From Phymatolithon calcareum (Eukaryota > Rhodophyta > Florideophyceae > Hapalidiales): a stretch of DNA of 64,000 bases. The DNA lies in assembly GCA_977006965.1 (NCBI GenBank), contig OZ345374.1, forward strand, positions 2,356,001-2,420,000, in the 5' to 3' direction. The notes beneath the pieces are model-generated. The model made no database searches. It was not told the origin of the DNA and saw only the letters and a list, made by a program, of their open reading frames with translations. The position numbers and the translations under genes are program-made. Below, piece by piece: positions 41,324 to 52,652 of this stretch (positions within the stretch are counted from its first letter, which is position 1; every line of letters starts with the position of its first letter).

Positions 41324-43233
41324 GGTTGTAAGATTTGTAAACCTGTAAAAGAAGGACCGTCAAGAAAAAATGTTCCAATGCGAATTGTATTGCCGGAATA
41401 CGTGCGACGTGTAAGTGCCGCTCCTGGTCGGACAATAATTGTTATTGTAGCGGGTTGTGTCCCTCTTTGGAGAAAGTCACCACCCTGTCTAAGGCCGGCT
41501 CGTGGATCGGGGACCCCAATCCCTTTGCCAGACGAGACGTCACCGTATTATCAACTCATACATCTGTCTATTGTCTGCCAATACTATGTCAGTCCGTAAG
41601 TCCGCTGATGGCCTCCTCAAGTTGCTTCTTCTCTTGCTGCGCCCATATTGCAATGGTCGATGTGTCTCCGATCAAATGCATGCTATCTTTCACGAGAGCT
41701 CCACACCGTATGGTCTGGGACCCATCTATGGTGCGCTTCGGTCGCGGGAAATTCAAGGAGTCCTTTCAGGTTTGCCACCTGCATCTTCCTTTCGTTTTGT
41801 GTACCCCAAGGAGTCTTTGACTCACTACACCGCAACCTAATTGAGCGAGACTTCATAGATTAGCGACTCTTCGACTCTCTGCATGCGTGTCGAAGTGAGG
41901 AAAGGACATAAGCAATAAGCAATCCGGTTGACGTACTACAATTATTGTAGTACGTCAACCGGATTGCTCGGCCTGCGTCCGAATGACATGCTTTCGTATT
42001 GCCGTGCCAACTGCAATGGTTCTGCTCATGTGGTCAATTTGAAAGATGCGCCAACAGCACACGAATCGAGTCTACTTTAGATTTAAATTTCTAAGGTGCA
42101 TAGCGAAAAAATGTCACCGTAAGAACCACGTCCCACAAAACTAGGATTGTATTTCCACGTCGCCTATAGCGAACAGCGAGTAATTTAAAAATTACTCGCT
42201 TGGTCGCTAATTCAGTGTTCATACAAAAAACCAACTCGAACGCATGTTGGGAGCACTGCCAAATGACGTCGCATGAGGGACTCATCGTTGTCTCGTAGTA
42301 CTCTCAATCATGTGGGAAAAACTAAACAGTCGCTAGTATCAATATGTGTCCCATCGTATCATATGAGATGCATTGACAGTCCCCTACTATCACTGACATT
42401 CTAAATTCATTAACAGAGGGATCTTCTTGAGAATTCGATTATTGCGTCCGCACTACCAGTCTGGAAAAGTCCTCAAATCCAGTCCGAAATATTTTTACTG
42501 GTAATGAGGACGCGGCATAGGTTTGGCGTGGCTGATGTGCTCATCTATGGGACATTTTTTTCATAACGATTTTTAGTTTTCGGAAGTGGAATTGCTTTTC
42601 AACCAAACTTTTCGTGATGTTTCAAGTTTTTGCTCAAAAGTGTGCGAAAACATCTGAAGCGAAAGTTTGCAAATCAACACTCAGCCACTGAAAACCTATG
42701 CCGCGTCCTCGTAACCAGTCCACGAAATAATGACTGGTAATGAGGCCTTTTTTGACTGGGTCTATGCCGCGATTTTGATGAATTCTCAAGAAGGCCCCTC
42801 TAACAGTAGGTTTTTATCGAGCGAGGAATTCATATATCTGGCCCTTAGGACCCTCTTCTCCTTTCGATGGCTCATTTCTTGCGTTAAAGCTACGCTACTC
42901 GAGAGGCAAGCCGTCCGGATAATTTAATTGGTTCTGAAAAAGGTTCCATCGCAGTTCAGGCAAGCAATGATATTATTAAAACTTGTCCCAATGCGAGGAT
43001 TTCATGCTACTGTGTTATACTGTACAGAACGATAGGGGGGAGAAGAAGTCTTCTGGAACAAGGAAGAAGACAACAGTATGATGAATATTGTCCCGTAGAA
43101 CTATTACACTAATTTCGATCAACAAAGCGAACACTTGGTTCGCAACAATAGTATTATCCAGAAGCACTCGATCCCTTTGATACAGTACATCAAGCGGTGA
43201 ATATAACATTGCCACACCTGAGTCTGCAGCAAA
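41324..43233. other. Intergenic with two palindromes
   Basis: A near-perfect hairpin lies at 41918-41968 and a smaller one at 42175-42200 (12-base arms, 2-base loop). No frame here has a recognisable domain. Confidence 0.65.
41918..41968. repeat. Perfect 25+25 bp palindrome
   Basis: The arms AGCAATCCGGTTGACGTACT... (41918-41942) and 41944-41968 are exact reverse complements with one base between them. Confidence 0.9.
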
Positions 43234-44517
43234 ATGATTCTGCTAAAGTACTTCTATCGGCGTCAAAAAGATCGGAGTCCTAAGCTAAGGGAAGCTTGTT
43301 CCGATATCTTCTCCTTGGAAGCAAAGCCAAGGAGATTTTATATTAAAATATGCATTGGAGTAACAATCTGTCTGTCCTTACTCCTACTTTCTGTATGCTT
43401 GCAGAAGGCATATATTCGAAAGGAAAGAGAAGCATCGGAACAATTCTGGGTAACCAGCTACATGAGATGGCACTATCACAATCGAAATACTGCACGAAGA
43501 AGAATTGTCTTCCGCCCAGTTCGGCTCGGATTGGGTGATAACTTCCGCGGTGTTCTAAGAGCATATGCTTTTGCAGTCCTGACAAATCGAGTCTTTCTTA
43601 TTGACTGGAACACTCCATTTCCATTGTCAATAATTCTCAGCAATCACTCGCGCACAAGGTTTATATATCGGCCGAGAAATGATGCCCCGCGAGAAGAAAA
43701 AGGAGAACAATTTATGGCTTTTCATTTTAAAGAAGGTCGTGAGCGGGAACATGATATGTTTCAGGCACTGAAGGGCTCCGTTCATACCGTTTTCATTGCA
43801 ACTGCAAGAACTTGCTCGACAGGAGATATCTCTAACATGGGAAAAGCGCTTTCCGGAGAACATAAAATTCCAATTTATTCCGACTCTATCAAACAAAAAA
43901 TTCTTCACACTATTATGCAGCCTTCAAAAAAATTATTAGACCGTCAAACCAAGATAAACAGGCGATATGGGTTTTGCATTCCCTCTAAATACAAGAAAGA
44001 CAAATGCATGGACACACACTCCAAGCCCTACATTTCTGTTCACGCAAGAATTGGTCGTGGAGTTGGGGAAGATAAAAACAGGCGATTTTATAAGCTTAAA
44101 GGAAGAGATGAGCATATATCACGTTGCCTTGTTCAGCACGTGAAGAATACCATCAAGCATATGCAATCCCGAGACCTGAAAGTCTTTATTGCTTCCGACA
44201 CACCAGAGTTTCGAACTGTTTTCAGGAAAGTAATGGAACGCTTAATGCCTAACAATAACGTCTATTATACTGAAGATGAAGTCCGGCACTACGATGAAGT
44301 CGTAAGAAGGTCTGGATGGGCCAAAAGCTTGAAAGAAAAGAATGAAATGTTCATGAATGTTTTTCTAACTACCCATCTAGAGATGAGACTGATAGGACAT
44401 GGAGCACATATCATTTCGCTGAAATCTGGATTTTCTCACAGTTCATACTGGCTCGGCGAATCAAGCACATATCGAATTATCGATCCGGAATCCTGTGCGA
44501 TATTACCTGAGACCTAA
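43234..44517 (+). CDS. Fucosyltransferase-like type II membrane protein
   Basis: This is a 427-residue intronless protein. A signal anchor spans about 35-58 (FYIKICIGVTICLSLLLL). The luminal part has LGLGDNFRGVLRAYAFAVL (98-116), YISVHARIGRGVGE (266-279) and VFIASDTPEF (317-326). A glycine-rich N-terminal loop, a central H.R.G basic motif and an SD..E strand are the layout of GT-B fucosyltransferases of the NodZ/FUT8/O-FucT type, where the Arg contacts GDP-fucose. This suggests Golgi fucosyl transfer to glycans or proteins. Assignment is by motif order; donor and acceptor unknown. Confidence 0.5.
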   Translation: MILLKYFYRRQKDRSPKLREACSDIFSLEAKPRRFYIKICIGVTICLSLLLLSVCLQKAYIRKEREASEQFWVTSYMRWHYHNRNTARRRIVFRPVRLGLGDNFRGVLRAYAFAVLTNRVFLIDWNTPFPLSIILSNHSRTRFIYRPRNDAPREEKGEQFMAFHFKEGREREHDMFQALKGSVHTVFIATARTCSTGDISNMGKALSGEHKIPIYSDSIKQKILHTIMQPSKKLLDRQTKINRRYGFCIPSKYKKDKCMDTHSKPYISVHARIGRGVGEDKNRRFYKLKGRDEHISRCLVQHVKNTIKHMQSRDLKVFIASDTPEFRTVFRKVMERLMPNNNVYYTEDEVRHYDEVVRRSGWAKSLKEKNEMFMNVFLTTHLEMRLIGHGAHIISLKSGFSHSSYWLGESSTYRIIDPESCAILPET

Positions 44518-45966
44518 GACATACATTTCACTTTGTGCAACTAGCGCGTAACTCCATAAATTATTGATGTACAAATAGCCGCCTTAACAATTACTTTCTT
44601 TGATATTACCATTCTCTAAAGACTGATGCTTCTGAAAATGTTTCAGAAATGCATTCTAAAAGGAGGTTCCTCTGTTCCACTCACGCTTGTATTGGTCTTA
44701 AACTCCAGATTTCCTTTTGGAGAGACTCAGTTTTGGGGCTCCAAAAAACATTTTTGTCATCACCCAAAGGCATCTAACATCTCTATATTCGTATGGCGAA
44801 TAATTTTGTGTACTTTTTTCCTTAGTCATCCGTGTATACACGGATAATTGACTTCAGACTTTGGAAATCAGTACAGAGCTGAATCCGGTTCCAATCTAGC
44901 ACGAAAAGGAAGTTCTGAATGTGGGGCCAACACACTTGAGAGGTCTCAGTATAATCCACTCGTTTTTGCATCAGCTTGACCCATTCCAATCCACCACAAT
45001 CCCTGATCTAGAACAAAGAATGCGCAGTGAGACGAAAAGTCCTTTTACCGTAGTCAATGTCTGCGAGCTCTGTTCACGAAGTATTGAAAATTTTTGTATT
45101 CTTTATAAAGCGTCAAATTGTTTTTATGAAATGTCTGAAAATCCAGCAAAACTGCAAATCGACTTCCCTTCCCTACCAATACAGAGCCTAAAAATATTCA
45201 AATTGTAAAGGGACCTGCAAACCGGCAAACTGCAGCTCTCATATCTGAGGGCCTATATTTTTCGTTAATTTTTGAGAGCTCCTTTACACGAGGGGTACGG
45301 TATAGCAATTGTTTCTTTTAATCTCCCACCCTCCCATTCCCTTTTGTTCATGTAGATTAGTTCAGGGAAGCGGAAGTCCAGGGTTTGACCAGGTCGATCT
45401 CTGGATGGAGCTCCTCAGATGCGCTGGGTCAGGCCCGGCAGCAGTATAGGATGCGATTTTCTCCACCCGTTGACCGCACATTACCGACACAGCTTTAATG
45501 CGTTCACTAAAGTTCTGAAGTTCTGGCTCCTAGCGGAGATTGAGATAATGGCCACTTCTCTTCACTCAACGTAGTTTCAAAAAGTCCTAAAATGGAACAT
45601 GCCCCTGCAGCGGCGCCAATATTCCCAACACCGTGAGAAATTAACAGCAGATGAGGACAGGCGACCTCGCCTCTTGCAGGTCGAGTTAAAGTCTTTGCAC
45701 GCTTACGGTGAAAACCCGTGTCAGCTTGCCGCACGCGGCATGCTCATATAAGGACCTGAATATTCAAGTTTTTAGTCTCATCACTTGGTTCAGTCGAAAG
45801 GCCGACCTAAGCATCAGCTGATGCCTCGGTGACTGTGACTTTCAAGTAGAAATTCTACTTCTTTATCGTCGTCATCAGAGAAGCTAAATTAATTCGGAAT
45901 TTGTTGCCTACGAATATCACACAGGCAGTACTGCACATCGAGTCGCCGTTCAGACTCCAACCGTGC
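44518..45966. other. Intergenic, nothing recognised
   Basis: Short frames only. A small 18-bp palindrome ATCCGTGTATACACGGAT lies near 44828. The region holds the 3' ends of two convergent genes. Confidence 0.55.
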
Positions 45967-47661
45967 TCATGTTATCCCATTCTCCGAAAGTTGAAGAGCA
46001 CTGCCAGTGAGTGAAACGTTTTTGGAAACTATTCTTTGTCCGCCCAAGCTCGCTCTACTATTCCTTGTACAATTTTGTTCGATCTCGGAGTCCGAACTGT
46101 GTACCCATGCTAGCTCATTCACACTATCGATTTCCGAATCTGCCAGATAAGTGACGATCACGATTCTCTCCCCCGTGTAACTTGTTTTCACGAAAGAATT
46201 GCACGTAGCATTCACCTCTGTCTTCGTGACTTCATGTCTGGGCAGGCTCTTTTCACCGTTTTCATAGCACAACCAGTCTCCGTTTGGAACGTGAAAACCC
46301 CTGACATACCCGCAATCAATTGCCCTTGTCACAATCACCCCATATCTCCCACTCTTTGCTTCCACAACTTCGTTTACCCTCCCGACCAATATCTCGGCTG
46401 CATACCCTGTGATAAACGCATAGTTGGCCAGAACGAGAGCATACAAATCGATGGAAAGACCAAGCCAACCCTCTCTTCGGTCCCGAAATTGAATGTAGAA
46501 CAATGATGACGATACCATTGCCATGATATGCGAGAGCGCACGACGATCATTGCGAATAATGCGAATTCTACTGCCGTCGGCGCGCATCAAATGGTACTTA
46601 TTCCAGCCAAGAGGACTGTTGTACCATTCCTCTAGTTCAGACAGCTCTGAGATTGTTCCCAGGTCCTCCTCACTCAAAACGGTTTCCCATTTGCCTACAT
46701 GATGTAGTTTCTTTGCCTGTTGATGCGCATGACGGTCATCATCATTCAGAGGAAAATGAAGCGTAGACTCATCCTGGACACCATTCTCACTCACCCGACT
46801 GGATACAACGTCCGTACCTTCAAAGTTGATAACAACTCTTCTCCATTCAAATGACGTCAAGTCCATCAACTTCCACGCCGTACTGGTCTCGCCCCATCGA
46901 AGATTAGTGAGAGTCAATGTTGTCCACCGAGAGACAACAACAAAAATTCCTCGAATCCATACACATTCAGGTCCGTTGCCGCTTCGTTGACGAAGCTTAA
47001 ACTTAGCTGCAATGTAACTAGCGTCCGCGTGAGAATTCGCTTTGAAACACCACACCTTTCCCAATCCACCGGCGTTAAACTCACTCTGCTCACACTCCCT
47101 TCCGTTCGCAACTGTGACGGTTCGCACAATGGTGCAGCCCGCACCGTTGAGCAAGTGGTGGATGACGCTGCACGAAAGCGCATACACATGTCCCGCGCTC
47201 AACAAAAACGCGACTGGCGAGGCGATGGAACCGAAAACGAAACGAACGGGCCATGCGACAACATCGGCGACTAGCAAAAGCACAGAAAGCACAAGACGAA
47301 GTAGATTGAAAACGAAACCCACAATGTGTGCAAACAAAATCCAGCCTTTACCTTGGTTGTACATGAGAAGCATGTTGGTGCCCATGACGACGTACATAAC
47401 GGGATGCAGTACAAGTGCGCGCAGAACGTTGAGCTCGTTGTACGCCAGGCCGTCGCCTTCCACGCGGATGTTCTGGCTGTACATGTTGTACATCGCACTG
47501 TTGCCTGTGATGAGCTTGTGTCGCAGGAAACGAGAGTCTTTGGTTCTCTCAGATAACGCATTCATGACGAGAGCGATCGGCAAAGGTGCACGAGGTAGTG
47601 CTTGTGTTGAATCGAAAAAGATGAGGTACCATCGTGCAGAGCATAATTTCGTTGAAGGCAT
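45967..47661 (-). CDS. Multi-pass membrane protein of unknown function
   Basis: This is a 564-residue frame. Hydrophobic segments lie at about 82-102, 107-136 and 140-170, with another near 405-430 (LYALVLANYAFITGYAAEIL). Between them is a ~230-residue soluble part, with a further soluble C-terminus. The general plan, N-terminal membrane bundle plus long soluble tail, recalls gene X, but I see no sequence similarity. The start is uncertain: ATG at 47661 or the ATG 32 codons later (MNALSERTKD); an upstream exon cannot be excluded. Not recognised. Confidence 0.6.
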   Translation of the reverse strand: MPSTKLCSARWYLIFFDSTQALPRAPLPIALVMNALSERTKDSRFLRHKLITGNSAMYNMYSQNIRVEGDGLAYNELNVLRALVLHPVMYVVMGTNMLLMYNQGKGWILFAHIVGFVFNLLRLVLSVLLLVADVVAWPVRFVFGSIASPVAFLLSAGHVYALSCSVIHHLLNGAGCTIVRTVTVANGRECEQSEFNAGGLGKVWCFKANSHADASYIAAKFKLRQRSGNGPECVWIRGIFVVVSRWTTLTLTNLRWGETSTAWKLMDLTSFEWRRVVINFEGTDVVSSRVSENGVQDESTLHFPLNDDDRHAHQQAKKLHHVGKWETVLSEEDLGTISELSELEEWYNSPLGWNKYHLMRADGSRIRIIRNDRRALSHIMAMVSSSLFYIQFRDRREGWLGLSIDLYALVLANYAFITGYAAEILVGRVNEVVEAKSGRYGVIVTRAIDCGYVRGFHVPNGDWLCYENGEKSLPRHEVTKTEVNATCNSFVKTSYTGERIVIVTYLADSEIDSVNELAWVHSSDSEIEQNCTRNSRASLGGQRIVSKNVSLTGSALQLSENGIT

Positions 47662-48266
47662 CCGGAATTTTTGAGGTTTCTCCAGCAGGATTCAGTGGAT
47701 TTTCCAGACCTGAAAAGTTTGAAAATAAGATGAAAAAATTGAAACTCGTCTTCCAATCGCTTTTCGAATTTTTTGCGTTACCGGGCCCTTTATCATAATC
47801 ATCATTGATCCCGGAGTATGACGTGCATGCGTGCACTCATTGAGCAGACATTGAACGGTCGAAAAGGACACGTGTACCATTAAGATAGAAAAATGATAGC
47901 TGAGCACTCAGAAACTGCAATCTAACTGCGAGGCCTCTTCTGATGGAGCGCATTAGGTCGGCCACGTATGGTAAACTGCGGAAATGAAGGGCCGATGAAG
48001 CAAATCGGGTCTCAAGTACTCGGAATGATGCGTATTATCGTGTAGGTGGAGCCAAATCACGGTGCATTGATCTCATCATGGCCACATGCGAGACCTTCCA
48101 GCCACGGCAATTGGGCGTAGACTCCAAAACGAGGAGCAGCGGTCCCCCTCTGACCGCAGTCCTTCGTGCCGCATTATACTCCGAGGCAGTCGCCGTAGCC
48201 GCAACAGTTCAATCTGACTTCTGACCGACACCCATTTTCTAGCGCACCTTATGTTCTGTCGCAGAA
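47662..48266. other. Divergent intergenic region
   Basis: This lies between the 5' ends of the membrane-protein gene (minus) and the KH gene (plus). No domain or clear promoter motif was identified. Confidence 0.5.
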
Positions 48267-49157
48267 ATGGACGGCGCGCAATCCCATCACTACGCCGGTC
48301 GAGTGGCGCCAAGGAGTGGCCCAATCCCTCTTATTTCCCCAGCGCCCCCGCTGTTCACTCCGCTCCGGCCCTCGTCTTTGGCTTTGTCGGCCACCGTGTC
48401 GCCGATCATGTCCCCAACTCCGTCCACTTCGCACCGTCTCGATGAGCTTAAACGCGAGCAAGCTCTTCTGGCCCAGTTGAAATCCAATGTCCCAGTTATC
48501 TGGGAAATGGTTGAGACGGAGATCCAGAATCTGCGTGCAAGCCAGACTACATCGCAGCATGTTTTAGGACGGTCTGCTATCAGCAGCGTCACAGGCACTC
48601 CGTTACATCTCGCGTTTGCCGCCGGACGCGGTCCGCATTCTCCGGTCCGATGTGCCACGCGCATGCGTGTCAAGCTTCCTATTCCTGCGGAGAAGTATCC
48701 GGACTACAATTTCGTCGGCCGTCTTCTAGGTCCGCGCGGCACGACGCTGAAGAAATTGGAGCGCGACACGGGTTGTAAAATAATGATTCGCGGTCGTGGG
48801 TCTATTCGGAAAGACAAGGAAGTTGAGGTGCTGGGCAAGCCGGGCTGGGAGCATGTGTTCAATGAAGCTCTCCATGTTGTGATTGAAGTTTCCGACACAG
48901 TCGAGGACTGTGATTCTACTCAGATTCTCACACGTGCAAGGGAAATGGTTAAACTTCTTCTCGTGCCAATGCCTGAGGACCGTGATACTCTCAAGCGTCA
49001 GCAGCTGCGCATTCTGGCTCTCCTTAACGGCACTTACCGCGCCAGCGACGGACATCACTGCAGCTCTGCGCAATCACCCCATACGGAGAATGCGGTCGCC
49101 GGTCGTGCAGCTCCGACGCACCTTATTCCGTTGCCCACTTCTGTGCTGCGGTTTTAA
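48267..49157 (+). CDS. STAR/Quaking-type KH RNA-binding protein, intronless paralogue
   Basis: This 296-residue protein has an N-terminal Pro/Ser stretch, a helical segment (55-90) like a Qua1-type dimer region, and a long KH domain at about 135-210: [18 protein letters not shown] with the GxxG loop GPRG, then [17 protein letters not shown] and [17 protein letters not shown] Qua2-like tail [19 protein letters not shown] follows. STAR proteins bind branch-point-like RNA motifs and control splicing, stability or translation. The KH core is close to the gene at 50769-52652, but the intron found there is absent and the ~330-residue C-terminus is reduced to ~40 residues. Confidence 0.85.
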   Translation: MDGAQSHHYAGRVAPRSGPIPLISPAPPLFTPLRPSSLALSATVSPIMSPTPSTSHRLDELKREQALLAQLKSNVPVIWEMVETEIQNLRASQTTSQHVLGRSAISSVTGTPLHLAFAAGRGPHSPVRCATRMRVKLPIPAEKYPDYNFVGRLLGPRGTTLKKLERDTGCKIMIRGRGSIRKDKEVEVLGKPGWEHVFNEALHVVIEVSDTVEDCDSTQILTRAREMVKLLLVPMPEDRDTLKRQQLRILALLNGTYRASDGHHCSSAQSPHTENAVAGRAAPTHLIPLPTSVLRF

Positions 49158-50768
49158 CTATTTTTGCTCACTTCTTGTCCCTGTGTACTTTGCTGCGGGA
49201 ATGGGTTGGTGCAATCGAGGTCTGTACTTGGCAACTCTGCTCCCGTTCAATTTAACTTGTTGATCCTTGTTCCGCCTGAACCATACATTGGCCGAAGCAC
49301 AACTTGTTTAACTCGGACGCTGTCTGTGTCTGTACTCTCTCTCTCAAGCCTTGTTGTAGCGCCTTGTGATGGGGCAACGACAGTGGTATGCTTTTTTGTA
49401 TTTGCCGTTTACTTCTTGGAACCTCCTAATCTGTAACACGACACATATCGTTATTCGCTAACGGACCGAGCGTGACTGGTTTAATATCCTTCTGCTGATT
49501 TCAATGAAATCTGTTTGCTGCTTCTTTTGAAAAAACTATTAATTCGTGAGGGTTTCTCATTGTATGAACGTCCTTATTGTAAACTTGGTTGGAAATTCAG
49601 TTATTGGCAGACGTTTACTGAAGCAGGACGCAGGTATTCCTGCGTTTTTGATCTATTTCCCTCCATTCATCTCTACTTCTCACGAAGCGAGCCTCCTCTT
49701 TTTGACGCTGATACTGTTGCACTGGCGGTTTCCGCAAACATCATTCTACTGCTAAATGAATCTGCAAACACAATTTTTCGTCCTGATTGTCCGCCGTCAG
49801 GAATTTTCCGTCCACCTATGCTCCGGAATGGAACAAACTCTATGCAACGAAAAAGACGTAATAAAACACAATGGCTGTAGTCGAAGCGACTTTTGGGGCA
49901 AGACGGAAAAGAAGAGCAGAACCCATGGTGTGGAGCTGATGCTATTTTCATTGAATACTTTTTGAATCTATGCCTTGGACAAAGGATAAAAGATAGTTGA
50001 CTTGTGATTTCCCACCCGCACTGCGAAAACAAATTTCGGTGGCCTTGATACTTGTGGGCGCTACGGGCATGGGTAGGGCTTCGCAAGGGTACTCTCGTAA
50101 AACCCTTGCCCTGTTACAAGGCAGAAACTATGAGAACTGCATAGCAGAAATATTTGTAGGGTTTGCACTTCTTCCAGTGCTTTCGTCGGTGGTCCGAATT
50201 GCCTCGGTGGTTTCTATGGCCTCACGGACAGCGTCATCTTGATTGAGCTTTTTCCTTTCCCTTTTGGATCATTCTTTAATTGTGCACATCCAAAACGGTA
50301 TCCATAACAAGATGTGCCCCGATTTTCGCGTTTCTATTCTCTGTTTACCCAATACGTTCGCCTAGCAAAGGATTGTATGACGGTGTTCACCTTTGGTTGG
50401 TGATCAGCTGAACGTTGTCTGTCACAGACGTTAATCCCGATTGTGGCAAAGAAAACAGTTATCGGCACTTGTTTATGTGAATGAACTGACTTCCGTACGA
50501 TACAGAAATTAGGCTAGAACACTGCAATGCAGAGAACCAAAGAAAACGAAGAGGTCTTCACTTGCGTAGTGAAGAGGAAAGATATCTTACAAACCCTAGA
50601 AGTGCTACTGTTATCCAAGAAAGATAGTAAAAGGTAATATCAACGAAATGCGCAACACTGTGCAACTCACAAAAATACAATCGCGTTAATCATGGCGTCA
50701 TCACTGCGTCTACGACTAGAAAAAAAGAAAAGCGGGAAACGGTTCATCAATAACACGCGCCGGTCTCT
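49158..50768. other. Convergent intergenic region
   Basis: This lies between the 3' ends of the two KH paralogues. No gene recognised on either strand. Confidence 0.55.
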
Positions 50769-52652
50769 TCACTTGCCATGGGAATCATTCTTCTTTTCCC
50801 CCGTTACTTTGGGAAAGTGCCAAGTCTTGGCAAACGCATTGCTTCCAAAAGAACGATCTTCGCCGCCAGACTCATTGCCCAAATTATCAAACAGATTCCC
50901 ACGTTTGGGAAGTTCGCGGCCTCCACGTGCATGCTGAGACTGGAAACCACCCTTGGGAATACTGTAGCTCAACCCCATTCCGTCCCCACGCCCCCCGAAA
51001 TTTTGCGTGCTGCCCACCGGACTTCCCTGTGGTGTATCATTCGTGAGGATAATGGCGGGCAAACCAGAGCTGTGGGACGGCGTTGTCGTTGAACCCTCAC
51101 CAGCACCATGTGAGGAACGATGAGGTGGAGACGGAAGCGGTGAAGATGAAACGGGCGGTGGTGATGATGACGGGAGCAATGTAGCGGACGAATGTTGAGG
51201 GCCAGACCAAATGGGGGATCCAAATGCGGCCGTATGATCGGCCATAACGCTTGGTGTAGACGGAAACGGGTACATTTCTGGATCCACAATAGTTGGGGAC
51301 GGTCCAGGAAGACCGTGATGTCCAAGAATGGGTGAAACCAAAAAGTTTTCACTCATAGTTTCAATCTCAAGCGACGGAATATGCAAAGAACCGATGTCAG
51401 GAAGATAGCTATCAGAGCGAGATGGCAGAGAGCCCTTTGCGGCTGCATTGTTAATCTGATTTCGAGAGTAATGATCACCGCCGTCCATATTGTGCCTAGA
51501 CAGTGGATTAGGGCTTGAGGCAAGATGCGTAGTACTCAAGTTAATGTTATTGGTGCTTGATGAAGTTCTTCGCCTTGAAAGAAGTGAGTCAGATGGGGCG
51601 AGCGAGTCCATGTTAGAGTGAGTAATGGTACATCCAGGAATTCCAAAATCGCGACCCGAAGGTATAATGTGGGCAGCTCTGGACGGATGCGCCTGATATG
51701 CCATGTTCGCACCAAGGCCGGATACGGTCGGTCCATCGCTTGCGCGATATGTGCCGTTGAGTATCCTTTGATGGGACAAAAGAAACAAGGAAATTAATGT
51801 TAGATTTTTTGCCCAGAAAGAATTGACAAAACAAAAGAAAAATGATGCAACTCACGCTAAATCGCGCAACTGTTGTCTCTTGAGCGTGTCGCGTTCTTCA
51901 GGCACTGGAACAAGGAGGAGTTCGACGCATTCTTTAGCACGGGTTAGAATGCGGGTGGCGTCAGCCTCATCGATCGCGTCGGATACTTCAATGACGACAT
52001 GAAGAGTTTCATTGAAGACATGCTCCCAGCCGGGTTTTCCGCGAACTTCAGACTCCTTGTCTTTGCGGATTGAGCCGCGACCGCGGATCATTATTTTACA
52101 ACCGGTGTCGCGCTCGAGTTTCTTGAGAGTGGCGCCGCGGGGTCCGAGAAGTCGACCTACAAAGTTGTAGTCGGGATACTTCTCAGCAGGGACGCGAAGC
52201 TTGATACGCTTGCGTGAGCCTTGTGGAAGTTGAGATATGACGTTGTGCGAGGTGGACTGTTGCATGGGAAGTTGGTTTTGCGGCGGTGGTTTCTGTTGAT
52301 GCGGATGGGTAGATTGTAGAGTGTGCGGAAGAATATGAGAGTGGGGATGGAGATGACGAGACTGTATGGCAACCTGGTCAGTGTAGTGGTTCTTGATACG
52401 CATGATCTCGGATTCAACAAGCGCCCAGACGTTCGGCACGGAGTTCTTCATCGATGCGAGAAAGGCCTGCTCTCGCAAGAGGGCATCGAGGCGACGGGAT
52501 GATGGCGGCGACGGACTGGGGTGCGGGGGCGGTGACATGGGCAACGAAAGTGAGGAGGAATGCATTGGGGTGGAGAGCGGGAGTGAAGTGAGAGAAACCG
52601 GAGAGCTCCTGGGCGGAACTCGACCGGAGAATTCAGTGAGCGGGGCGTCCAT
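50769..52652 (-). CDS. STAR/Quaking-type KH RNA-binding protein, two exons
   Basis: Exon 1 (52652-51856) and exon 2 (51765-50769) are joined across a 90-nt GT-AG intron (51766-51855), rebuilding [16 protein letters not shown] and giving 597 residues. The KH domain spans about 150-225 with GxxG loop GPRG (170-173) and the extended [10 protein letters not shown] loop typical of STAR proteins. The Qua2-like segment straddles the splice site. The N-terminus is Pro/Ser-rich with a His/Gln-rich linker (100-140). The C-terminal ~330 residues are low-complexity Ser/Pro/Gly with repeated short motifs and probably disordered. The role, by family, is sequence-specific RNA binding in splicing or mRNA control. 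Confidence 0.85.

Noticed and set aside
47042-47674. 210-residue plus-strand frame inside the 564-residue membrane-protein gene
   Set aside because: It is a shadow of the minus-strand gene, whose hydrophobic segments and length are more convincing.
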